DNA from: Pseudobdellovibrionaceae bacterium
GTDB lineage: Bacteria; Bdellovibrionota; Bdellovibrionia; Bdellovibrionales; Bdellovibrionaceae
Assembly (NCBI GenBank): GCA_022843825.1
Contig: JALHMX010000001.1
Span: forward strand, 124,001-188,000
Length of the DNA stretch: 64,000 bases
Direction of reading: 5' to 3'
Shown: in pieces, positions 33,399 through 42,838 of the stretch
Layout of the letters: every line of letters begins with the position of its first letter
Position numbering within the stretch: position 1 is the first letter of the stretch
Notes under the pieces: generated by a model
The model's database searches: none
The model's input: only the letters and a program-made list of their open reading frames with translations
Told to the model about the DNA's origin: nothing
Program-made: the position numbers and the translations under genes

Positions 33399-34538
33399 AT
33401 GACAAAAAAATTAGGAATATTTTCTGTACTTTTGTTGTGCTTTGCTTGTAGTCAGTCCACCGTTAAAAATGATTTGCCTTTTTTTAATCACAACTTAGTA
33501 AGTTCACCCGAAAGCCCAGTATCAAAAATTAAAATTTCTTTTGTCGGCGATATTTTGATTCATAGTGCATTATATAAATCAGTCGTTAACAGCAAAAGCC
33601 AAAATTTCTCTCAACTTTGGCAAAATGCCATCCCCTATTTTAATTCCGCAGATTATTCTTACGCAAATCTAGAAGGACCAACGGCTTTAGGCATATCTAA
33701 TAAACTTAAAGATATGGGTGATATCGGTTTTGTCTATGACGGCAGTGTGTATTCCGGAGAAAAATTTTTATTCAATTTTCATCCGCGTATAATCAATGAC
33801 ATTAAAGATTCAGGCATTGATATAATATCTACAGCTAACAATCATACCTTCGATCGCGGCAGCGTGGGCATTGATCGAACAATCGATGCTTTACAAGTGC
33901 GAAGCTTGAACTTTGTGGGCACCCGTCGCTTTGATGAAAAAAATAAAGAAGGAATTCATGGACTATATAAGATCACTCAAGTTAAAGATTTCAAAATTGG
34001 CTGGGTAGCTTGTAGTGAATTGCTAAATGGTTTTAAAGATAAACATGGACAAACTCTTCTGTGTTATGAGCAAACCGACGAGATACTTCAAATTATTCAA
34101 GAGTTAAAACAAAATGAGAAAGTAGACATCGTTATAGTTACCCCTCACTGGGGTATAGAATATAAAATTAAGCAAAACCCACAGCAAACGGCGCATGCCC
34201 ACAAATATTTAGAAGCTGGTGCCGATGTCGTTATTGGTTCCCACCCCCATGTGCTGCAGGCCGTAGAGCACTACAAAACGAAAGATGGACGAAACACTTT
34301 TATCGCTTACTCATTGGGTAATTTTGTTTCTGGTCAACTTGGCCTGCATAAGCAAGCCTCTGCCATCGTCTTCTTAGAGTTTCAAAAAAACGACAAGCTA
34401 TCTTGGATTTCAAGTTATGGCTTTCAACCTATTTTCTTCAATCTTAAACAACGTCAGTTGGAAATTATCCATCCCAATGGCCCAAAAGATGTCATTCAGC
34501 ACGTAGAAAGCATAATGTCCCTGAAGAAAGGGAATTAG
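33399..34538 (+). CDS. CapA-family (PGA-synthesis-like) lipoprotein
   Basis: A 379-residue lipoprotein (lipobox CFAC, Cys about residue 18) with the CapA/PgsA metallophosphatase-like fold: ISFVGDILIH, ANLEGPTA, TANNHTFDRG, VTPHWGIEY and GSHPHVLQAVE. In capsule systems CapA takes part in poly-gamma-glutamate export, but no capB or capC is near, so here it is a stand-alone member of unknown substrate. It is probably outer-membrane- or periplasm-anchored. It converges on the repeat protein with 8 bases between stops. Confidence 0.82.
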   Translation: MTKKLGIFSVLLLCFACSQSTVKNDLPFFNHNLVSSPESPVSKIKISFVGDILIHSALYKSVVNSKSQNFSQLWQNAIPYFNSADYSYANLEGPTALGISNKLKDMGDIGFVYDGSVYSGEKFLFNFHPRIINDIKDSGIDIISTANNHTFDRGSVGIDRTIDALQVRSLNFVGTRRFDEKNKEGIHGLYKITQVKDFKIGWVACSELLNGFKDKHGQTLLCYEQTDEILQIIQELKQNEKVDIVIVTPHWGIEYKIKQNPQQTAHAHKYLEAGADVVIGSHPHVLQAVEHYKTKDGRNTFIAYSLGNFVSGQLGLHKQASAIVFLEFQKNDKLSWISSYGFQPIFFNLKQRQLEIIHPNGPKDVIQHVESIMSLKKGN

Positions 34539-34546
34539 TTAAATCC

Positions 34547-35230
34547 TTACAAACAAGATTCAACTTGAGTTAAAACACTAATGGCTCTTTGATTTTGTCC
34601 TGATTGAACAAAAGATTTAGCTTGTTGTACTCCGGCTTTAATTTGGGTCAGCGAACACGTCGTCGGCGGGTTAGACCAGCCGCCATTGATTCCTACGACG
34701 TAGTCGATCATAGCTATTAGATCAAGGTGGCCGTTATTATCAAATCCAGGCGAGCGAGCAGATTGTCCGCTGACCAGATAAAAAGTGGCTTGGGGTTGTC
34801 CGATGTAGCTTGAAAGTATTTTTCCATTAGCATAGTAGTAACTGGCTGTTTTTGTTAAAAAGTAACTCGTCATTATTTTTCCGTTGGGATAATAAAATGA
34901 GGCGTTGGGGCGAAGTGCATAGCTTGTCATTATTTTTCCATTGGGCCAATACCATGTTGCATTTTCTCTTCCAGCATACGAAGTAGCAATTTCACCGTTT
35001 TGATAGTAAACCGAATCACTCTCTCTGAATGCACCAGAGCACGCCTGAAATTTTACATACTGAAGTTGAGTTCTTAAAGCCGGAACTTCCGTTGGATTTG
35101 TTAGCTCATACAGCTCTAAAATTTTTAGATAATATTGAGCTTGTAAACATCCTGGTTGTGCTGTCTGTGCAAAGCTAACACTTGAAAGTGTCATTAAAGA
35201 AAAGGTGATGAGTGCACTAATTAATTTCAT
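34547..35230 (-). CDS. Secreted protein with four MORN_2-like repeats
   Basis: A 227-residue protein with a signal peptide (about residues 1-21, ending SFAQ). Residues about 78-155 hold four tandem 19-residue repeats with the pattern Y-Y/W-x-N-G-K/E-I-x-T/S-S-Y followed by a variable turn and an A-T/S-W/F/Y. This resembles the MORN_2 (YwqK) repeat. The C-terminal part has Cys at about 195 and 226. AGGGGAAT precedes the ATG. The repeats may bind a surface or partner protein; function is unknown. Confidence 0.65.
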   Translation of the reverse strand: MKLISALITFSLMTLSSVSFAQTAQPGCLQAQYYLKILELYELTNPTEVPALRTQLQYVKFQACSGAFRESDSVYYQNGEIATSYAGRENATWYWPNGKIMTSYALRPNASFYYPNGKIMTSYFLTKTASYYYANGKILSSYIGQPQATFYLVSGQSARSPGFDNNGHLDLIAMIDYVVGINGGWSNPPTTCSLTQIKAGVQQAKSFVQSGQNQRAISVLTQVESCL

Positions 35231-35545
35231 TGAATTCCCCTTTAAGTGAATGGCTATAGGATTAATCGCTTATTTTGAATATATTAGGACCAAGATCCGT
35301 AAGCAACTACAACTTAGCCTTTAACCACCTCATGTTTGAGTTTTAAGCATTGGAAAATTCCTATATATTTCAACAAGTTATGTTTGATTTTCTGTATATA
35401 GATAAAATCTATCAGAATAAAAATTATATCAATAATATTTATTATCGTCCCGATATTCCCGATAAGATAATTGAAAGTTTACAGATGCAGATCTATCACT
35501 TATTGTGAGGTCTCGAATAATAAATAACAGTCAAAGGAGACTAAA
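35231..35545 (+). promoter_or_regulatory. ahpC promoter region with OxyR-like half-site
   Basis: This 315-base gene-free stretch precedes ahpC. ATAG-N7-CTAT at 35398-35412 fits the OxyR half-site, including the inner T and A. The next half-site one turn downstream is degenerate. A candidate promoter is TTGAAA (35471-35476), 17 bases, TATCAC (35494-35499). TCAC-TTATT-GTGA (35496-35508) is a small inverted repeat over the -10. The rest is AT-rich with nothing else I can support. Confidence 0.4.
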
Positions 35546-36112
35546 ATGGCAACAATAATTAATACAAAAATTCCAGATTTCAAAGTTGAAGCTTATCATA
35601 ACAACAGCTTCAAAACGATTACTCAAAATGATCTTAAAGGAAAGTGGTCTATCTTTTTCTTTTACCCGGCGGACTTTACTTTTGTATGTCCTACTGAGCT
35701 TGGTGACATGGCAGATAAATATCCAGAGTTCCAAAAAATGGGAGTTGAAGTTTATTCAGTAAGTACGGACACCCATTTTACACACAAGGCGTGGCATGAT
35801 ACATCGGAAACAATTAAAAAAATTACTTATCCAATGTTAGCTGATCCAACAGCGCATTTATCTCGTGCTTTTGGTGTTCACATTGAAGAGGCGGGCTTAT
35901 CTTACCGTGGCACTTTCGTAGTAAATCCAGAAGGTTTAATCAAAGTTGCAGAGCTTCATGACAATGGTATTGGACGAAATGCAGATGAATTATTAAGAAA
36001 AGTACAGGCCGCGCAATTTATTGCAAAAAATCCGAATGAAGTTTGTCCAGCTAAATGGAAACCAGGCGCTACAACTTTGAAGCCAGGATTAGATTTAGTC
36101 GGTAAAATTTAG
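35546..36112 (+). CDS. ahpC: Alkyl hydroperoxide reductase peroxidase subunit
   Basis: A 188-residue typical 2-Cys peroxiredoxin that reduces H2O2, organic peroxides and peroxynitrite. Peroxidatic C48 is in PADFTFVCPTELGD and resolving C167 is in NEVCPAKW, as in bacterial AhpC. It has the GG-like loop and a C-terminal tail of normal length. It works with AhpF, encoded 95 bases downstream. AAAGGAG gives a strong start. Between the genes is a hairpin with a T-run that should reduce ahpF transcription relative to ahpC. Confidence 0.96.
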   Translation: MATIINTKIPDFKVEAYHNNSFKTITQNDLKGKWSIFFFYPADFTFVCPTELGDMADKYPEFQKMGVEVYSVSTDTHFTHKAWHDTSETIKKITYPMLADPTAHLSRAFGVHIEEAGLSYRGTFVVNPEGLIKVAELHDNGIGRNADELLRKVQAAQFIAKNPNEVCPAKWKPGATTLKPGLDLVGKI

Positions 36113-36157
36113 TTTAGTTTGTTTTAAGATACGTTAAGTTTTTAGAAATAAAAAATT

Positions 36158-36194
36158 ATGGCGACGTCTTGTAAAAGGACGGCGCCATTTTTTT
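36158..36194 (+). terminator. Terminator/attenuator between ahpC and ahpF
   Basis: ATGGCG-A-CGTC pairs with GACG-G-CGCCAT (10 bp with one mismatch), loop TTGTAAAAG, then seven T. It is a good intrinsic terminator whose T-run ends 13 bases before the ahpF start. It is probably partial, giving more ahpC than ahpF message. Confidence 0.8.
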
Positions 36195-36207
36195 AAAAGG
36201 AGATCCT

Positions 36208-37761
36208 ATGTTAGATACAACTATTGTTGAACAACTAAAATCAGTTTTTGCGCAGTTAACTGGCACCGTCGAATTGGTTTATCATGATACAACTCATGCA
36301 GATCAAGCTCAGCTGTTAGAGATGCTGAAAGACGTAGAATCAACTTCTTCTAAAATAGTTGTTAAATCATCTGATCAATCAAAATCTGATAGGGCGCCCT
36401 CTTTTGAAATTCATACGGATAAAACTTCTGGAATTAGCTTTAAAGGTATTCCTAATGGTCACGAGTTTTCTTCTTTGATTATTGCGATTTTGAATGCTGA
36501 TGGAAAAGGTAAGTTTCCTGATGAAGGAATTATTGATCGCGTAAAAAAATTGAAGGGCCCTATTCGTCTGAAAACTTATATTTCACTAACTTGTGAGAAC
36601 TGTCCTGATGTGGTTCAGGCGTTGAATCGCATGGCGGTTATTCACGATGATTTTCAACACGAAATGGTCGATGGCGCTTACACTCAAGACGAAATTGAGC
36701 GATTAGGAATTCAAGGAGTTCCTAGTGTCATTTGTAACGATGAGCTCGTTCACTCAGGAAAAATTAATTTTCTCGATTTGATGGAAAAATTAGAGAAATA
36801 TTTTGGTGTGGATGAATCCATTGAATTTTTATCACCGAAAGATTTAGGTGTCTTCGATGTGGTTGTTGTGGGAGGTGGTCCTGCAGGAGTTGCTGCGGCT
36901 ATTTACAGTGTGCGCAAAGGCCTTTCTACCGTACTTATTGCAGAAAAATTTGGTGGACAAGTACAAGACACTAAAGGCATCGAAAACTTAATTTCCGTAG
37001 TTTATACTGAAGGTCCGCAGTTATCAGCTGAGCTCTATAAACATTTAACCGCATATCCAGTAAAAATTTTAGAGCATCGTCGCGTTTCCCATATAGATAA
37101 GGCTTCTAAGGAGGTTCATTTACAGAGTGGGGAAAAACTTGTGGGAAAGTCGATAATAATTACTACCGGCGCCAAATGGAGAGAGCTTAATATACCAGGT
37201 GAGAAAGACTATATGGGACTAGGCGTGGCGTACTGCCCCCATTGCGATGGGCCATTTTACAAAGACAAAAAAGTCGCTGTGATTGGTGGCGGTAATTCTG
37301 GAGTTGAGGCGGCGATTGATCTGTCAGGTATCGTCAGTGAAGTCACATTATTTGAATATAATGATCAACTCAAAGCAGATAAAATTTTGGTAGATAAGTT
37401 AAAATTAATTCCGAATGCAAAAATCATTACTTCTGCGAGAACAAAAACAGTCATTGGTGATGGTAAAAAAGTGACGGCATTAGAATATGAAGATTTAAAA
37501 TCTAAAACAGATCAGAAACTGGAACTGGACGGGATTTTTGTGCAGATAGGCTTGCTTCCCAATAGTGGTTTTGTAAAAGAAACTGTCGAGCTGAATAAAT
37601 TCGGCGAAATCGTCGTTGATTCCAAGGGAAGAACTTCGGTGCCAGGCATTTATGCTGCAGGCGACGTAACCACCACACCATTTAAGCAGATCATCATAGC
37701 CATGGGCGAAGGGGCGAAGGCTGCTCTTACTTCCTTCGAAGATCGTATGTATGGAAAATAG
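36208..37761 (+). CDS. ahpF: Alkyl hydroperoxide reductase flavoprotein subunit
   Basis: A 517-residue NADH-dependent disulphide reductase that recharges AhpC. The N-terminal double thioredoxin-like domain carries the C-E-N-C site (SLTCENCPDVVQALN). Next come the FAD Rossmann GGGPAGVAAAIY (about 222-233), thioredoxin-reductase site C-P-H-C (AYCPHCDGPF), NADH-binding GGGNSGVEAA, and a C-terminal AAGDVTTTPFKQ FAD motif. Normal length for AhpF. AAAAGGAGATCC precedes the ATG at 36208. Confidence 0.96.
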   Translation: MLDTTIVEQLKSVFAQLTGTVELVYHDTTHADQAQLLEMLKDVESTSSKIVVKSSDQSKSDRAPSFEIHTDKTSGISFKGIPNGHEFSSLIIAILNADGKGKFPDEGIIDRVKKLKGPIRLKTYISLTCENCPDVVQALNRMAVIHDDFQHEMVDGAYTQDEIERLGIQGVPSVICNDELVHSGKINFLDLMEKLEKYFGVDESIEFLSPKDLGVFDVVVVGGGPAGVAAAIYSVRKGLSTVLIAEKFGGQVQDTKGIENLISVVYTEGPQLSAELYKHLTAYPVKILEHRRVSHIDKASKEVHLQSGEKLVGKSIIITTGAKWRELNIPGEKDYMGLGVAYCPHCDGPFYKDKKVAVIGGGNSGVEAAIDLSGIVSEVTLFEYNDQLKADKILVDKLKLIPNAKIITSARTKTVIGDGKKVTALEYEDLKSKTDQKLELDGIFVQIGLLPNSGFVKETVELNKFGEIVVDSKGRTSVPGIYAAGDVTTTPFKQIIIAMGEGAKAALTSFEDRMYGK

Positions 37762-37841
37762 GTTTTTAGAGTCCAAACTTACAGTTTTTTAATTCCAAAA
37801 GCTTGATTCCATTATAGGCCTATGTTACCTCTGTACCCCAC

Positions 37842-38007
37842 TATAACACACGACGGGGTAACAACCTGGTCTTGCGAATTTGGTTTTCGCAAGAATACTC
37901 GAGGAAAGCTATCAATCTTTGATTATTAGCCCACAAAATAAGCATTTGTTATGCTTGTTGACCGAGCTCTGTCCGTCGGAGGCTTAACCAGAAAGAAAAG
38001 GAAACAC
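37842..38007 (+). ncRNA. Structured rpsB leader, candidate S2 autoregulatory element
   Basis: TATAAC (37842-37847) may be the -10. The following about 155 bases can form a closing helix CGACGG (37851-37856)/CCGTCG (37973-37978). This encloses TCTTGCGAA/TTCGCAAGA (37870-37878 and 37886-37894, 9 bp), ATCAA/TTGAT (37911-37915, 37919-37923) and AAGCAT/ATGCTT (37940-37945, 37951-37956). Ribosomal protein S2 regulates its own operon in some bacteria by binding its leader. This one is a candidate by position and fold only. Confidence 0.5.
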
Positions 38008-38946
38008 ATGGCACAAGTTACCATGAAAGAAATGCTAGATGCTGGCGTGCACTTTGGTCACCAAACTCAACGCTGGAACCCGAAAATGAAACCTTATGTC
38101 TACACAGCTCGTGGCGGTATACATATCATCGATCTACAAAAAACCGTAGTGCGCGCAAATCAAGCTGCAGAATTCGTTAAAGAAATTGCTGCTAAAGGCG
38201 GATCAATGATTATGGTTGGAACAAAGAAACAAGCTATTGAACCAATTCAAGAAGCAGCTCAACGTTGTGGTCAATATTTTGTGACTAAACGTTGGTTAGG
38301 TGGAATGTTAACTAACTTTGAGACCATCAAAGCGTCTATCGATCGTTTACGTAAAATAGATAAAATGAAAGAGAACGGCGATTTTAATTTGATCACTAAA
38401 AAAGAGCGCGCTGGACTTGATAATGAGTACACGAAATTGACTGAATACTTACAAGGTATTCGCGAGATGAAAGCTTTACCTAAAGTAATGTTTGTCGTAG
38501 ATCTTCCTAAAGAACACATTGCAGTTCTTGAAGCTAAAAAATTAGGAATAAAAGTTGTAGCAATTGCGGATACAAATTCTGATCCTGAAATCGTTGAATA
38601 CCCAATTCCAGGAAATGATGATGCTATTCGTTCTATTAAACTATTTACTAACCTTATTGCTGACGCATATTCTGAAGGTGCTAAAGAATGGGAACAACGT
38701 ATACGTTCTTCTACAGATAAAGCCTCTGATACTGAAAAAGAAAGAACTGAAGCTATGGCTGATGCAGCTAAACGCCCAGCTCGTGGCGCAAGACCAACTA
38801 AAACTGATGATAAAAAATCAGCAGGACCTACAGTGGTTAAGGCTAATAAAACTCGTAAGTTAGTTGCTGCAGGAACTGCAGAGTTAGTAGAAATCGAAGC
38901 TGAACTTAACGAAAATAAAACAGAAAATAAAGAAGACGCAGAGTAA
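38008..38946 (+). CDS. rpsB: 30S ribosomal protein S2
   Basis: A 312-residue S2 protein with the signature regions MKEMLDAGVHFGHQTQRWNPKM, KKRWLGGMLTN and VADTNSDPEIVEYPIPGNDDA. Start ATG 38008 is set by AAAAGGAAAC and the conserved MAQVTMKEML N-terminus; a longer frame from 37951 runs through the leader. E. coli S2 is about 241 residues. The extra tail of about 65 residues here is Lys/Glu/Ala-rich and probably disordered. First gene of the translation and envelope precursor block. Confidence 0.97.
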   Translation: MAQVTMKEMLDAGVHFGHQTQRWNPKMKPYVYTARGGIHIIDLQKTVVRANQAAEFVKEIAAKGGSMIMVGTKKQAIEPIQEAAQRCGQYFVTKRWLGGMLTNFETIKASIDRLRKIDKMKENGDFNLITKKERAGLDNEYTKLTEYLQGIREMKALPKVMFVVDLPKEHIAVLEAKKLGIKVVAIADTNSDPEIVEYPIPGNDDAIRSIKLFTNLIADAYSEGAKEWEQRIRSSTDKASDTEKERTEAMADAAKRPARGARPTKTDDKKSAGPTVVKANKTRKLVAAGTAELVEIEAELNENKTENKEDAE

Positions 38947-39001
38947 TTTCTGCGCCCTCTCAGCTATTAAGCTTAATTATAAAATTTTAGAAGGAGAACA
39001 T

Positions 39002-39931
39002 ATGTCAATCTCTGCGACTATGGTTAAAGAGTTACGCGAAAAGACAAGCGCCGGAATGATGGATTGCAAAAAGGCACTTGAAGAATCAAAAGGTGATTTT
39101 GAGGCGGCCGTTGAGTGGTTGCGAGTAAAAGGTTTATCTGCAGCAGCTAAAAAAGCTGATCGTATTGCAGCTGAAGGACTTGTTCATGCCGGAGTTATCG
39201 ATAATAAAATTGGCGTCGTAGTCGAAATCAATTCTGAAACGGACTTTGTATCTCGGAATGATGGGTTTAAAAATTTCGTAGTCGATATCCTCGAGCACGT
39301 ATTGTCTTATGACTCTACAGATAATATTTTAGATCAAAAACATAAAAAACAAAGCAATAAGACAGTGGGCGAAGTTCTTAAAGAAACAATTGCAACAATT
39401 GGTGAAAACATAGTTATTCGCCGCGCTGAACGTTATGTTGTTCAAGGTAATGGATTAGTTCATACTTATATCCACGGAGAAGGTAAAATCGGCGTAATGG
39501 TTGAAGTAGCTACCTCAACTCCTGAGGCTGCTAAAACTGCAGAAGCAAAAACTTTTGCATCAGATGTTTGCTTGCATATCGCTGCCATGAATCCTATGGC
39601 TCTTAACTCAGACAGCATGAGCGCCGACGTTATTGCTAAAGAAAAAGAAATTTTAAAACAGAAAAACTTAGAATCAGGTAAAAAACCTGAGATGGTGGAT
39701 AAAATTGTGGAAGGTCAAATTCGTAAGTTTTTGGCTGAAAACTGTTTAGTCGATCAACCGTTTGTTAAAAATCCAGAGGTAACTATTTCTGCTTATGGCA
39801 AAGAAGCTTCTAAAAAAGCTGGCGGTGATCTTACAATTAAACGTTTTGTGCGTTTTGAGTTAGGTGCTGGTATCGAGAAAAAAGTGAACGACTTTGCAGC
39901 CGAAGTGGCCGCACAGACCAAAGGTCATTAA
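39002..39931 (+). CDS. tsf: Translation elongation factor Ts
   Basis: A 309-residue EF-Ts, the nucleotide exchange factor for EF-Tu. The UBA-like N-terminus with LREKTSAGMMDCKKAL, the core motif EINSETDFVSRNDGF, and the dimerisation region HIAAMNP are all present. AGAAGGAGAACAT precedes the ATG. It is followed by a strong terminator hairpin, so the downstream pyrH message may depend on read-through or its own promoter. Confidence 0.97.
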   Translation: MSISATMVKELREKTSAGMMDCKKALEESKGDFEAAVEWLRVKGLSAAAKKADRIAAEGLVHAGVIDNKIGVVVEINSETDFVSRNDGFKNFVVDILEHVLSYDSTDNILDQKHKKQSNKTVGEVLKETIATIGENIVIRRAERYVVQGNGLVHTYIHGEGKIGVMVEVATSTPEAAKTAEAKTFASDVCLHIAAMNPMALNSDSMSADVIAKEKEILKQKNLESGKKPEMVDKIVEGQIRKFLAENCLVDQPFVKNPEVTISAYGKEASKKAGGDLTIKRFVRFELGAGIEKKVNDFAAEVAAQTKGH

Positions 39932-39942
39932 TTGATAAAGCA

Positions 39943-40702
<760 letters not shown>

Positions 40703-40722
40703 AGTTTGAGAGAGGTGCTTAT

Positions 40723-41280
40723 ATGATTGAACAGGCAAAGTCTGGTGCAAAAGCTAAAATGGAAAAAGTGGTAAACTCACTTATTGAAGAGCTCAAAAAA
40801 GTTCGGACAGGCAAGGCGCAAGTTTCGATGTTGGATTCAATTCGTGTCAATTACTACGGCCAGCAATCGCCGTTGAGTCAAGTCGCATCAGTTTCTACGC
40901 CGGACGCTAAAACATTCTTAATTGCTCCGTGGGAAACTTCAATACTCAAGGAAATTGAGATGTCGATTGTTAAGTCAGATATTGGCATGGCTCCTATCAA
41001 TGACGGCAAAGTGATACGATTAAAAGTACCAGATTTAACAGAAGAACGTCGTAAAGATTTAGCTAAGCAAGTTAAAAAAATTACTGAAGACTCCCGAGTC
41101 GCAGTGAGATTAGTTCGTCGAGATGCAAATGAAGAAGTTAAAAAGCTTTTCAAGGACAAAGCTATTAGCGAAGACGAATCTAAGAAAGCGGAGACAGATA
41201 TTCAAAAGTTAACAGATGATTTTATTAAAAAAGTTGATCAAATCGCTGATGAAAAAGAAAAATCAATCTTAACTATTTAA
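40723..41280 (+). CDS. frr: Ribosome recycling factor
   Basis: A 185-residue RRF, which splits post-termination ribosomes with EF-G. Motifs: LRTGKA-type VRTGKAQVSMLDSIRVNYYG, ETSILKEIEMSI, RLKVPDLTEERRKDLAKQVKK and RLVRRDANEEVKKL. Standard length. The last base overlaps the uppS start (TAATG), so translation is coupled. Confidence 0.97.
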   Translation: MIEQAKSGAKAKMEKVVNSLIEELKKVRTGKAQVSMLDSIRVNYYGQQSPLSQVASVSTPDAKTFLIAPWETSILKEIEMSIVKSDIGMAPINDGKVIRLKVPDLTEERRKDLAKQVKKITEDSRVAVRLVRRDANEEVKKLFKDKAISEDESKKAETDIQKLTDDFIKKVDQIADEKEKSILTI

Positions 41281-42008
41281 TGGAACAGTTGAACCACATA
41301 GCTATAATAATGGACGGTAACGGTCGTTGGGCTCAGCAACGAAATAAGCCGCGAGCAGTGGGTCATGTTAAAGGCACTCGTGTAGCCAAAAAAATTATTA
41401 AACATGCATCTGATCAAGGAATAAAATATTTAACGCTTTATGCGTTTAGCGCTGAAAATTGGTCTCGTCCAGCTGCTGAAGTTAGTTTTTTAATGGGGTT
41501 GCTGGAGCGTTATCTTAAAAAAGAAACTGAAAATTTAGTTAAAGAGAATATTAGATTTTCGATTATTGGAACAGTTGATAAACTACCAGATGGAATTAAG
41601 AAACATATTCACCGCGCAGTTGAACAAACTAAGGATTGCACAGGTTTGGAATTGTGTTTTGCATTAAGTTACGGCTCTCGCCAAGAGATTACAGAGGCAG
41701 TTAAAAAAATTGCGCAACAGGTTTCTGCGGGGAAAATATTAGCAGCGGATATAGACGAAAACACAGTGAATCAGAATTTGATGACGGCCTCTCGTCCAGA
41801 CCCTGATTTTGTAATAAGAACCAGTGGCGAGCAACGTATTTCTAATTTTTTATTATGGCAGTGCGCTTACAGTGAATTTTATTTTGCAGACGTACTATGG
41901 CCAGATTACACTATCGCCGATTTTGATTTAGCATGCAGTAGCTTTTACGCTCGTGAACGGCGTTTTGGGAAGGTTAAAGACACTACTCATGTCGAACTTA
42001 ATCACTAG
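41280..42008 (+). CDS. uppS: Undecaprenyl diphosphate synthase
   Basis: A 242-residue cis-prenyltransferase making the C55 lipid carrier for peptidoglycan and O-antigen. It has the catalytic Asp in HIAIIMDGNGRWAQQRNKPRAVGH, LTLYAFSAENWSRP, and the C-terminal RTSGEQRISNFLLWQCAYSEFYF motif. Its start overlaps the frr stop by one base. Its end overlaps the cdsA start by 20 bases. Confidence 0.97.
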   Translation: MEQLNHIAIIMDGNGRWAQQRNKPRAVGHVKGTRVAKKIIKHASDQGIKYLTLYAFSAENWSRPAAEVSFLMGLLERYLKKETENLVKENIRFSIIGTVDKLPDGIKKHIHRAVEQTKDCTGLELCFALSYGSRQEITEAVKKIAQQVSAGKILAADIDENTVNQNLMTASRPDPDFVIRTSGEQRISNFLLWQCAYSEFYFADVLWPDYTIADFDLACSSFYARERRFGKVKDTTHVELNH

Positions 42009-42801
42009 AGTCATATCAGCATTCTTTGCATTAGTAGTTCTGTGGACGATTATTTATTTTTTTGAAAGCACAGGCCTTGTTGTATTTTGCGTGCTCATCG
42101 CTACAGTAGGACTATACGAAATGTCTTTGCTTCTTTTTAGGAGCGGATTCCCCAAATATGCCAAAACAGTCTTTTTCATTTTAGGATTAGTTAATTTGCT
42201 GGTGGCCTCTTTGAAAGATATGTCATTTCAGAGTCCTTTGTTAGTGTCGACTTTCTCAGTGATAGTTGTAGTAAGTTTAATATTGCATAAGACTTTTAGC
42301 TCGGTGGATCAGATTTTATTATTTGTATCTAAGTTTGTAATGGGAATTATATATGCTGCTTGTTTGCCGGCATTAGTTATTTCGCTAGTGCAGTCTTCTC
42401 ATGGCATACTGTGGTTTTTGTGCCTGTTAACAGTTATTTTTTCTGGCGATACAGGGGCGTACGTTTTTGGAACGCTATTTGGAAAAACTAAAATAGCACC
42501 ATTATTATCTCCAAAGAAAAGTCTGCAGGGTAGCTTTGGGGGATTACTTTTTTCATCTCTAGCTGGATTGGGATTTAGTTTTATTATTCCCGAAGCATCC
42601 CCGATTTTAATGATTATTTTAGGTTTTTTGGGCGGAGTGTTAGGACAGAGCGGCGATTTCTTTGAATCTTTAGTAAAGCGCGTCGCAGGCGTGAAAGATT
42701 CTGGATTTATAATGCCAGGCCATGGTGGGGTTTTGGACCGAATTGATGGTGTTTATTTCGCTTCACCTTTATTTTACATCGCAGTTAACTATATAATATA
42801 G
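41989..42801 (+). CDS. cdsA: Phosphatidate cytidylyltransferase
   Basis: A 270-residue membrane enzyme with about eight helices that makes CDP-diacylglycerol. The CDS signature is intact: SGDFFESLVKRVAGVKDSGF followed by MPGHGGVLDRIDG. The earlier motif is FSGDTGAYVFGTLFGKTK with SPKKSLQGSFGG. Start ATG 41989 is chosen since MSNLITRVISAFFAL fits the family; the upstream GTG at 41953 would lengthen the protein within uppS. Ribosome site is weak, which fits coupling to uppS. Confidence 0.94.
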   Translation: MSNLITRVISAFFALVVLWTIIYFFESTGLVVFCVLIATVGLYEMSLLLFRSGFPKYAKTVFFILGLVNLLVASLKDMSFQSPLLVSTFSVIVVVSLILHKTFSSVDQILLFVSKFVMGIIYAACLPALVISLVQSSHGILWFLCLLTVIFSGDTGAYVFGTLFGKTKIAPLLSPKKSLQGSFGGLLFSSLAGLGFSFIIPEASPILMIILGFLGGVLGQSGDFFESLVKRVAGVKDSGFIMPGHGGVLDRIDGVYFASPLFYIAVNYII

Positions 42802-42838
42802 TAGGTTCGCTTTATCTTTTATTTAATAGGGAAAAACC

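Noticed and set aside
37951-38007. N-terminal extension of S2 from ATG 37951.
   Set aside because: It reads through the structured leader, lacks a ribosome site and does not match S2 N-termini.
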